Origin: Theristus sp. LFF4_11
Lineage: Eukaryota; Nematoda; Chromadorea; Monhysterida; Xyalidae
NCBI GenBank assembly: GCA_030248135.1
Contig: JASANC010003761.1
Coordinates: forward strand, 1 to 64,000
Direction of reading: 5' to 3'
Length of the DNA stretch: 64,000 nt
Made by a program: the position numbers and the translations under genes. This document shows, piece by piece, positions 12,301 to 20,793 of the stretch. Position 1 is the stretch's first letter; each line of letters begins with the position of its first letter. The notes beneath the pieces were generated by a model. The model had not been told where the DNA came from. It was given only the letters and a program-made list of their open reading frames with translations, and did not search any database.

Positions 12301-15300
12301 AATCAGCTGATTGCCTATAATTTCGAGTTCGACTGTAGAACACCGTCGCCAGCCGCACAAAAATGCAACACTCGACACAAAACCCGGTTTTTCAAATCCA
12401 ACCCCTTGACGTTCGTCTTCAGCTGTACCTCGAGCAAGAGTTCGGTCTCGCAACGAACACGGAGGAGGCACGTTTGCATCTGGACTCGCTGATCGACCAA
12501 CGACGCAATCTGACCCGCCAACAGAAGCGCGCACAGCGTCAGCTGGACACCTTGGCCAACAGTGAACAGCAGCCACCTCCTAAGGTAGCCCTATTTTTCC
12601 GTCCGGTTCTGCGACTCGATGCGTTTTTTTTACTGTTTACGCACGCGTGGAATGGATATCAGTTTTACGCATGCTCGATGCAATTGCCCAACGCCCGAGT
12701 GACTCGGGTGGAACTGTAAATCGTGCGTGAAAAGCTGATTGGCTGCTTTTGGGTTTATTTGGAATTTATCCTTTATCCAGCATTTTGAAACAAAAACTTT
12801 TCCATTGCAGAAACGTTCATCGTCGTCGTCCGTTGACAAACCGGATCAATCCATACAAAGTCAACAGGTGATCGTCAAAAACTTGCAACAGGAGATTGAG
12901 CTTTGGTTGGTGGATTCAGAATTTTGATTAGTGTCATTTGTGAATGTGGATTTTGTTTTTGTTTGCTGTGCCGCATTTTTGCCCGGCCATGTGGAGGACG
13001 AGCATTACGTCCATGTGTGCTGTGTTTGTGACACGTTAACCCACTAGCAGACAAACACACTGGCACACACTTGCTGTGACAATACAGTGGCGCTCTTGCG
13101 ATTGCGACAAATATGTGTGGTGTTGCTTGTGTGTTTGTTTGGTAGCCGTGCAGAGGTGCAGCTTCGAGACACTTTGTTCCTTCCATCAACCAATGGAATC
13201 ATTTTGCGAAAAATAGGAAACTCCGATAAAACGGTATGAACGGTACACGGAGACCCATGTTGGGCACACACAAAAATCACAAAAACAATGCTCTTTTATT
13301 TTGTTCCCGAGACTCAATACGCGCATAGATAGGTAAACAGTTCCATGTATGACCCGGGAATTCAAAATTGGCAAAGTGATCCGAGTCCCCTAAATAGGAC
13401 CGAGTCGGTGTCACTTAGGAGGCAACTTTGAACTGCTACAAAGACCTGAAACTAGCTTCCTGTTTACGCCTTCAAACGCATTGAGTCGCAGAACCCAAAA
13501 AATCCCACTTTTTTCTGGTTATTTTTCTGCAGCACGGCCGAAATCAGCGAACTCCAGTCGCGCGTCGCCTCGTTTGACTCGGAGGTGAAGGAGGACCAGC
13601 GCTGGGCGTCGATTCGCACGATCGTCCACGCGAAGTGCGCCCTGAAGCAGCTGTTTGAATTGGTCGGTCCGAGCTTGGTGAAATGGTTACTTGCATTCGA
13701 ATTTGTTGCTCGATTCAATCATCAAATTCAATCAACGCTGTCATTTGTCACCGCTGGTGGCCTGGGTGGTAGCGCGTTAGAAGACCTCGGGATCGAGCCC
13801 CGTCCGAGGGGTGTGTCGGCACTTAATGACAGAGAAACCTCAATGGGCGACCTACTCGACGGCCTTCTGTACTCTATTCTGGGCCAGCCCTGGCTAAAAA
13901 AACATCGCCTAAACATCCCCAAACAACAACAACATCATTCGGAGCCCGTCGTTTTTCTCTATTCCAGGCGGTTGAAGAGCGCGTGACCACACTCGGCCTG
14001 AAGGAGCGTCTCTCGGAGCTGGAGGCGCGCGTCGACGAGCTCTGTACGGCCAACAACGAGCAAACGCGGACGCTGCACGCGCACGAACGTCAGGCGGCCA
14101 AGGAGCGAGCGGCGCGCACGAAGCAACTCGAGCAGCTCAAGGGCGACTACCAGAAAACGGTGCGCGATGGCGGTTTGACTTGACATGCCGTAAAATCTTG
14201 CATTTAAGGTCTCCTGATATGAATTTAAAAATCAAATTTTTTTGAAAAGAGTGAAATTTTGTGCGACAACCTTATAAGTGGGAGGAGGTCTTATAAAGCG
14301 AAGATATGGAATTTCAGGTCTTAAAAACGGGGTGGCATTTCGACCAAATCAAAATTTTGGTTCTCCGCCGTGTGACACTCCGCCCACTGTTCGGTGGGGT
14401 CTTATAAGTGGGAGGAACTTTATATGCAAGACTTTACGGTATTTCGGCGGTTTGCCATTCGCGCGGCTGTTTTTCATTCGTGTCTTCGTCTTGAACAATT
14501 TGCGAAAAGCGCGGCGGTCCCTCTCGGCCGTTTCACAGAAGAACACAAACCCGCATTTCTTTTCCAATGCTTGCCGTTTTTTTTCATTTCAACTTTTTTT
14601 TGTCACAGACCTCGTTCCTGCTCGCGCAGCTCAGCGTCGCCGTACAGGGCGGCTCGCTGGACAGCGCCGCGTTGGACAAGATGCACCGACTGAAAGAGTC
14701 GCTGCCGGACTTTGACGAACTGCAGAGCTTGTATCGGGCGCTCGACGAGAAGACAGCCGAGAATCAGAGCTTGTCTTCGGTATGCGGCGATTTGGTAAAA
14801 TTTGAATTTTTAAAGAAAAAAACTAAAAAACGGTTTTTTCGAAAAAAACGGTTTTGTTTCCTATGTTAACCCGAATATCGATAAACGTTCAAGGCCCGTT
14901 TTTGTGTTTGCGCGTTTGTTTTAAACACGCGGTCACACACACAAACGCACTATTATTACTTTTCTTCTGGTCTTGCGACTCAATTCACGCATGGAAATGC
15001 TGATTGAATTGATGTTTCATGCTTGACGCGGCAATTCGAAACTTCCCATCCTGGCAATACAAGTCTTTTTTGATTGAAAAAAATGTTGAATTTTTATTTT
15101 TCACCTTTGCAGCAGCTGAGTCGCGCCGCGCCGAAGGCTCGTCTGTTTCGACGGATTTTATCGACCTCCAACATTCACGATCCGCTGCCAGCGACGGCGG
15201 CGCCCTTGCCCATTCAAAAGGTTGTGTTGTGATGCATTTGTAGTGCACCCATCGATCGATACGAAAAGCTGAACGGACGAAACGGTAGAGTGGTTTCTGT

Positions 15301-18300
15301 ACCCCATTCGACCGTGTGCTGCAAGCTGGGGCGCCTGTGGTCATGCGGTGCGCATGTGTGACGGCAAGTTTTGCACCGACTACCAACAGCACATGCCAAC
15401 ACACCGTCGAACTGGCATGTATAGGTTGCACTCGCTGCGTACAGTCGAACTCTAATTTGTAAGAAATCAGCTGATTGGTTGGTTGTCACGTGATGCATGC
15501 TGTCTGTGCAGGCATTGCTGTGGGGGCGGAGTTTGGTTTGCACAGAATGCATACGTACCGTAGTCCCAACCAATCAGCTGATTCCCTATAATTTCGAGTT
15601 TTCGACTGTATAAAACCGTGCGCACGTGTCACTGATTTGAAATCTCTCTTTTTCAAGACGCGCAGTAGTCGCCTGTCGAAGCCGCCCATTCGCTACGGAA
15701 CGATGACGACGATGTCGCCGGTGTTGGACGACAGTCAGGAAGATGAGCGACAGAGTGAGCCCGATACGAACGCTCACCAGGTTGGACACGCTGTTAACTT
15801 TAGAACAGGTACAACTAGCTGATTGGTTGGCGAGCACGTAGTGCACTCTGTGCAGTGCAAACTCCGCCTCCACTCCACGGCGATGCCTGCGCAGAATACA
15901 TGCATCACACAAGACGTGTGTGCAGCCGACCAATCAGCTAGTTGTATACCATTTACACATTGACTGTATTTGCTTTCTAACCATTGCTTCGTGGTAGAAG
16001 TCGAGTTATGTCCAGTCTAATCTCAATGACATATCCAACTAGCTGATTGGTTGATGCATGCATTCTGCGCTCGAATTGCTGAGAATTGCGGAGTTCGGAT
16101 TGCTCAGAATGCATGCTTGCATCACGTGACCTCCAACCAATCAGCTAGTTGGATATGTTATAGAGTTAGACTGTAACAATAAAGCAGATTCACCGCTGCT
16201 CCACCTTGGTCTGCCACTCACATAATTTTACTCCAATCAACACAATCAATCAATACACTCGTCATCATTCGATTCCATCCATTCCAATTATAGGCGAGCA
16301 ACGACTCTGCTGAAAGCAACCGCCCGTCTAGCGCTTCCGGGGGCCGTCTCCCCGCCGCGAATCTCCGCCCACCGCAGGACGTCGACTCTGACCCAGACGA
16401 TCACACCTACGTTTTGACGCCGCTTCGCTTGCGCGCTGAACGGGCCGCTGCGAAACAGGCCAACAGGGACGGAAGTAGACCAGTGGGCAGACGGGTAGGG
16501 ACAGATGCAGATGGGAGATTGTTTTTCTGTTTACAGTCTATCTCGCTAATATATGCAACTAGCTGATTGGTTGGTCATAGCAAATCTCAGCCCTGACTGG
16601 TTGATCATGAGCAGTTCTCAGCGCTGATTGGTTATTCATGAGCATTTCTTGGTTGGTCATCATGTCATGTTGCATATATTTTTTAGATGGACTGTACATG
16701 AACTTACAGTTGACCTTGAAAATATATGCAACATGACGTGATGACCAACCAATCAGCTAGTTGCATATATTAGCGAGCTAGACTGTAGCTGAGCATTATT
16801 AGAGCATTTCGCGATTCAGCGATCACGATCACTCTGAAGGCGCCAAACTTTTGGTAGCGCTTCTTTCGTTTATCAATCCGCTCATGTGAGTACAACAGCC
16901 TGAAAGCCGTGCGCTGTTTCCATTGGACCTGGACACCAGTGATTCGAGTCGCATTTTTGGCCCGCAGCGGCAGCGCATTCAATCCAAAAGCAATTGCAAA
17001 ATCGCTGCTTCTATTCCCGTTAATGTTTCTGCTTCAGCAGTCAAAGCGAAAGTCAGCAATGGACTCAGCCGACGGCGAGACGCTGAATGAAAGTGGTGAC
17101 AAAAAACGCGCACCCCAGCGGAATGCTGACGCCAGTGAAACGTCAATCGATTCGCAGGTTAGCGGATCGAACGTCAAGACTTGCAGAGAGGTGACGTTGT
17201 CGAGTAGACCGAGACAGTGCTGGAGCTATTGGATGGTAAGAAGACGGTGGTGGTGGTGATTGATTGAATGAGCATGCAAATTCATTGATTGGTTCGTGGA
17301 CGTTTAGTTTCTTCAAGGCCAATTCATGCACGACGTGTGTATATCCGACACGTCACATCACGGCACGTCATGTATGAATCCGTCTGTAAACGAGCACGTG
17401 TTCGAAAGATAACGTGACGTGTCGTATTATTGTTTTTTGCTCCATGAATGAGACTTGACGTGACGTGCCGGATAAATTTTGTGTGCATGAATTGGCCTTG
17501 AGCCATCCACGTCACACAGCACCATTCTTGGTTAAAATTTTCGTTTTGTTCTGGTTTTGTTTGCATGTTTGTTTTGGGGATGTGAGTTTTCGAGTAGACC
17601 GAGGCAATGCTGGAGCTGTTGGCTGGTAAGAAAAGAAGACAATGGTGGTGGTTTTATTGGGAATGAGCATGCATTGGTTCGTTTACATTTGTTCTGGTTT
17701 CGTTTGCATGTTTGTTTGGGGATGTGAGTTTTCGAGTAGACCGAGTGCTGGAGCTATTGGATAGTAAGAAAACGGTGGTGGTGGTGGGATTGCGAATGGG
17801 CCTGCAAACTGATTGGTTCGTTTACGTTTTTGTCGCTGCTATCCGCGGCCGTAGGCACACAGCACCATTCTTCGTTTCATTTTGGTTCGAGTTTGGCGTA
17901 TCACTTTATCACTTTTTGTTGTCCGCACTTGTCTTGCAGCGCATATTCATTTTGATTGCAACGTTTTTTTGCTCGTCACTGTTGATGGAAAAACAGAAAA
18001 AAACTTCAACGGCTTTACGAAATCGTTTCAGAACCAACTGGACACCACGTTCAACGTGCACGCCAGTTCGACGACCGATGAGAATGTGTCACTGTCACCG
18101 GATGCCGGCCCGTCTAAGAAGATCATTTCAAGTTCGATTGAGACGAGACGAGACGAGAACAACACGAAAATGCCCGCGGTGAAACGAGCCCGCTCGGAAT
18201 TGGCGAAGGATAGAGGTTCCTTACAAAATGCAGTTTGTTTCGTCAAACCTGTCAGATTTTGTCATGGAATACAGACGCGAGAAACTTTTAAAATTTTTTT

Positions 18301-19303
18301 TAACAAGTATGTTTATTCAACCGGATCAGGTTCAGCTGGAATCAAAGAATCCTGTTTGTGGCTGCATTATGTCTTCCCCGTTTCAAGCCGATTTCGTTCC
18401 ATCTTCTTTCGTGGAACTTTGTCTGTAGTCTGCAAAAACATATGGGAGGTTCAAAGAAACGTACCAAATTTACTGGAAAATAAATACGATAATGTGCCCC
18501 CAACTGCAGTTGGTTTAAGAGGGATTTAGCTGGTAGTTTTTCGTGCGTATGTGCGCACGGACACGACACTTCCGTGATCGTCATCATTAAAATGCAGGAA
18601 ACGTTTTGTTTTGTGCGTTTTTTTCTGTCAAACTTCGAATCTTCAAACGCAAAACTTCAGGCATCAATCGAAAAACGGATGAAAATCGCACGGCGGTCGG
18701 CGACGGACACGAGAAGCAAACGAACGAACTCGACGACAGCGAAGAGGTTTGCAGTGTGGCTTTTTTGTTGCTGATCTTGACTGAAGAGCGGACTCTGAAG
18801 AATCAACCAAATTGTGGGCTGGTTCTCTCTGGCCTGGCCAACGTCATATGCAGATGAGGGGTGGCCTCATCAGTGATGTGCATCTCTTGAACCACGTGAA
18901 TACAAAACTTGAGCACAAACTTAATCGTATAAAATACAATATAAACAGCCCAATTTTGTGTCCAGTTCTCAGTATCACCGATTTTTTTAAACACATGGTT
19001 CTTCGTGCTATTCTGTTTATTCTCTGTCCCTTACACACACGATTGAAAAAAAACAATCAGTCATTCTTTAAATAAAAGACAACTCCTGGTCTGCAACTGG
19101 TCTCACCTTGATTGAGAAGACAAGGAGTGTCTCATTTACTCGGCCATACTGCACCGCACCGAGGCCACCCGCAAGAAAGCAACGAACATTTTTTTCGTGT
19201 TTAGATCGACAGCTACGTGTCGCCGGCGCGTCGAGGCGGCATTCTGGCGATGAAAACGAAAACGCCCGTGTTGAAGTTTTTCAAATCGCCGTTCCGTGAA
19301 TGA
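6371..19303 (+). CDS. KIF4: Chromosome-associated kinesin KIF4-like, coiled-coil and tail (5' partial)
   Basis: Exons: 6371-6466, 7122-7295, 8268-8333, 8785-8879, 9429-9573, 10377-10487, 10932-11015, 11665-11772, 12423-12584, 12811-12905, 13533-13662, 13968-14159, 14609-14779, 15113-15220, 15658-15780, 16294-16494, 17041-17157, 18032-18215, 18661-18746, 19205-19303. They join in phase to 848 residues plus TGA. The stalk aligns with vertebrate KIF4A in order: LSEQRRQRLQELE, the KYQQWRQRCEREINQLK segment, EEARLHLDSLIDQRRNL, QQPPPK, and WASIRTIVHAKCALKQL. The KIF4 family are plus-end kinesins acting in chromosome condensation and the central spindle. The motor domain is outside the window to the left. 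After about 15113 the tail is Ser/Asp-rich and poorly conserved, and I see no cysteine-rich KIF4 domain. The use of 17041-17157 is uncertain (see 16899-17090). Confidence 0.9.
6617..6803 (+). mobile_element. TIR MITE (AATTAGTTTTTTGTGCG family)
   Basis: The ends are inverted copies of a TTAGTTTTTTGTGCG-like motif. The same element lies in opposite orientation at 11468-11620, and a fragment is seen near 18540. It is in a kinesin intron. Confidence 0.6.
7399..8164. mobile_element. Long TACAGT-type MITE (766 bp)
   Basis: Begins TACAGTCTATCACGCTAA and ends with the exact reverse complement. A TA on each side fits a Tc1/mariner/pogo-type insertion. The arms are mirrored for about 250 bp and each contains a self-complementary GACGACGTCGTCG. 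No transposase. It is in a kinesin intron. Confidence 0.8.
9108..9292 (+). mobile_element. tRNA-derived SINE, copy 1
   Basis: The head has a tRNA-like A box (CAGCGCGTTGGACTC) and B box (GGAGATCGAGCCCC), followed by a shared body (GAAAACTCGATGGGC and a GTTAGCCCTGGCTGAAAA stretch) and an AAC-rich tail. Eight other copies in the window share this structure. Confidence 0.8.
10612..10735 (+). repeat. 62-bp direct tandem duplication
   Basis: Two nearly identical units beginning GACAAAC(A)CACTGGCACGC lie side by side. The unit carries the CACACTGGCAC motif that recurs across the window. It is in a kinesin intron. Confidence 0.7.
10722..10890. mobile_element. Short palindromic TACAGTCGAACTC-type MITE (decayed)
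   Basis: Starts ATAGTCGAACTATAAATTAT, contains CAGCTGATTGG and CATGCATCACGTGAT, and ends GAGTTCTACTG. It is a diverged member of the family at 12162-12337. Confidence 0.55.
11127..11292. mobile_element. CAAACGTGTC-type TIR MITE
   Basis: Opens with TTTTTTCAAACGTGTC and a nearby ATGACGTCA, and closes with another ATGACGTCATTT. Related copies are at 41725-41948, 52018-52246 and 54838-54928. Confidence 0.5.
11468..11620 (-). mobile_element. TIR MITE, inverted copy of 6617-6803
   Basis: Matches the element at 6617-6803 in reverse orientation, including the GCGTGGCATTTTGAAGTGTC interior. It lies just upstream of the kinesin exon at 11665. Confidence 0.6.
12162..12337. mobile_element. Palindromic TACAGTCGAACTC MITE
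   Basis: A 176-bp element almost wholly self-complementary. It starts TACAGTCGAACTCC and ends GAGTTCGACTGTA, with paired CAGCTGATTGG / CCAATCAGCTG and CACGTGA motifs. TA flanks indicate a Tc1/mariner or pogo-like MITE. Confidence 0.8.
13298..13497. mobile_element. TIR MITE with ends GGTTCTGCGACTCAAT
   Basis: Inverted ends (CGAGACTCAAT... and ATTGAGTCGCAGAAC) around a shared core GGGAATTCAAAATTGGC with CCGAGTCCCCTAAATAGG. At least nine copies or fragments occur in the window. It ends shortly before the kinesin exon at 13533. Confidence 0.7.
13757..13934 (+). mobile_element. tRNA-derived SINE, copy 2
   Basis: Carries A-box-like TGGTAGCGCGTTAGA, B-box GGGATCGAGCCCC, the GGCACTTAATGACAGAGAAA body and a final AACAACAACAAC tail. 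It fills a kinesin intron. Confidence 0.85.
14186..14441. mobile_element. TIR MITE with ends TACCGTAAAGTCTTGCAT
   Basis: Starts TGCCGTAAAATCTTGCAT and ends ATGCAAGACTTTACGGTA. The interior has CTTATAAGTGGGAGGA in both arms. A sister copy is at 47169-47438. It is in a kinesin intron. Confidence 0.75.
15440..15610. mobile_element. Palindromic TACAGTCGAACTC MITE
   Basis: Complete copy with TACAGTCGAACTCTAA and TTCGACTGTA ends, CAGCTGATTGG / CCAATCAGCTG arms and a GGGCGGAG centre. It ends 47 bp before a kinesin exon. Confidence 0.8.
15788..15968. mobile_element. Palindromic CCAATCAGCTAG MITE
   Basis: The arms ACAACTAGCTGATTGG and CCAATCAGCTAGTTGT are complementary. The right end reads TTGACTGTA. 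It begins just after the kinesin exon ending at 15780. Confidence 0.65.
16012..16175. mobile_element. Palindromic CAGTCTAATCTC MITE
   Basis: Starts CAGTCTAATCTCAATG and ends TAGAGTTAGACTGTA, with ACTAGCTGATTGG arms. A closely similar copy is at 22847-23005. Confidence 0.75.
16532..16787. mobile_element. TACAGTCTATC-type MITE, compound
   Basis: Starts TTACAGTCTATCTCGCTAAT and ends TAGCGAGCTAGACTGTA. Internal GGACTGTA / ACAGTTGACC motifs suggest two adjoining members. A relative is at 36359-36542. Confidence 0.65.
16899..17090 (+). other. Possible alternative or frame-shifted KIF4 exon overlapping 17041-17157
   Basis: After an acceptor at 16898 (ACAACAG) a phase-0 reading matches the phase of the previous exon. 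It gives a Ser-rich segment (PESRALFPLDLDTSDSSRIF at the start) open until TGA at 17088-17090. The next exon (17041-17157) is read one base out of this frame and also looks protein-like. A donor GTCAGC at 17052 would let this exon skip the second reading. Either two alternative exons overlap, or a single-base error or mutation separates one exon into two frames. Confidence 0.45.
17195..17800 (+). repeat. Dispersed direct repeats inside KIF4 intron
   Basis: Three copies of a ~70-bp unit beginning CGAGTAGACCGAG(G), with GTGCTGGAGCTATTGGAT and a GGTGGTGGTG run, lie at about 17197, 17590 and 17733. It looks like local duplication. A separate MITE separates the first two copies. Confidence 0.7.
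17315..17505. mobile_element. TIR MITE with ends AAGGCCAATTCATGCAC
   Basis: Starts CAAGGCCAATTCATGCACGA and ends with GTGCATGAATTGGCCTTG. The arms contain CGACACGTCAC/GTGACGTG stretches. A partial copy is near 41092-41145. Confidence 0.7.
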
Positions 19304-20793
19304 TGCCCGATTTCTTTCTACTTTTTTTAAATTTTAATTTTATTTTAATTTTAGTGCGGAGCGCTGTTTGTTTGTTTTTTGATCCTATCTGACCCTGGAA
19401 CTTTTTTTATAGTTTTGTGTTTGTTCAGTCGTACAGCCGGTATATTTCTCCGCATTGTTTTTTATTGTAGATTGTGGTCAGTGTTTGTCACCAGTTAGAA
19501 TTCTTCGGTTTTTTTCTTCACTTGTCGTCTCTTTTTTGCTTTCTTTGTCGTTTTTTTTTTGAGGCACCGCCTGCATTGGCGTTTTTTGAGGCACCGTCTG
19601 CATTGGCGTGAACTTTGTTTGTTTGTTTGTCTTGTTCTCATTTCTTTTGGTGCTTGATGCTGTTTTTAGGACTGTTTGGTGGTTGTTCCTTACAGGTTCT
19701 TTTTTCAACTGCCCAGTTTTTGAGCTCTGGTTTTTTTTACTATGCCGATTTTTTGTACCATTTTGGTGAATTCGAGGTTTTTTGATTTTCGCTTTTCGTT
19801 TTGTTTTGCGGAAATGCGGGATTTTTTTCTAACACTAATTTTGAAGTCAGTAGTCGCCAATTTTTGTCCGTTTTCTTGTCTTGCTGAGGTATTTATTTGC
19901 GTTTCCACCGCTTTTTATACAAAGTGGTCGTTTTGGTTTTAAGAAGTGGGAGCTTTCCAGAAAATCAGTGATTTGGTTTTTTTGTATGTTTTCTTTTGCA
20001 ATTTGAATAAATGAAAGCAACAACAGCAACAAAAACTGCCAATTGCTTTTTTATTTCGTTGTGCTTCACACTGGTTGATTGAATATTCACATTGTTTTTT
20101 ATCTGGTGCTGTTTTGAACTGTCGTCGCTTCCTTTTGGCAACAAACATATTAGTTTTGAAGTTTTTGATAAGTTTATTTCACTGATTTCACCACTGTTTG
20201 TGGTTTTGTTCTCACGTTTTTCGTTTATTACTTGCCAAGAGTGTGTTTTTTGACTTGCTATGCTGTTTGGTGCAATGAGTTGTAAGTTTCTTTTACACAT
20301 TTTCGTGAACGTTGTCTTTGATTTTTTACGAATCCCCACCCATCCTTGCTTATCGGATAGTTTTCAACGTTTGCACGGTCGAACTCTAAATTATGGTTTG
20401 CGATCACGTGATGCATGCTTTCTGTGTAGGACAAACTCCGCCTCCACAGCAACGCCTCCACACTAAAACTATGCGTCACGTGATCGCCAGCCAATCATCT
20501 CATAGCCCATGATTCACAGTTCGACCGCAGTAGTCGCTTCGGGTCGGAGTTCAGTTTTTCTATCCTAAAATACAACAAACCGAGATGAATAAAATTCAGT
20601 CATTTGAACTGTGGTGTGGGTTTGATTTTCGAATTATGAGACTGAACATGTTCAAACATGTCCTAGTATTGGTCGTTGCGTCGTAACAAAATGTGATGTT
20701 TCAGAGAAAAGCATGTGAAATCCGCCAGTTTTACTGGTTTTCAGACGTTTTTTTGGCTTCTTTAACCGAAAAAACGCAACGGGCCTTCAAGAA
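19304..20793. other. Intergenic region between KIF4-like gene and CHFR-like gene
   Basis: A T-rich tract at about 19304-20350 with a tandem pair of GAGGCACCG(C/T)CTGCATTGGCG at 19560-19606. A decayed palindromic MITE follows at 20374-20532. I see no gene. The CHFR promoter should lie in the last part, but no TATA box is evident. Confidence 0.5.
20374..20532. mobile_element. Palindromic TACAGTCGAACTC MITE, decayed
   Basis: Contains GGTCGAACTCTAAATTATGG, GATCACGTGATGCATGC and mirrored CGTCACGTGATC, then GTTCGACCGCAGTA. It lies about 260 bp upstream of the CHFR start codon. Confidence 0.65.
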
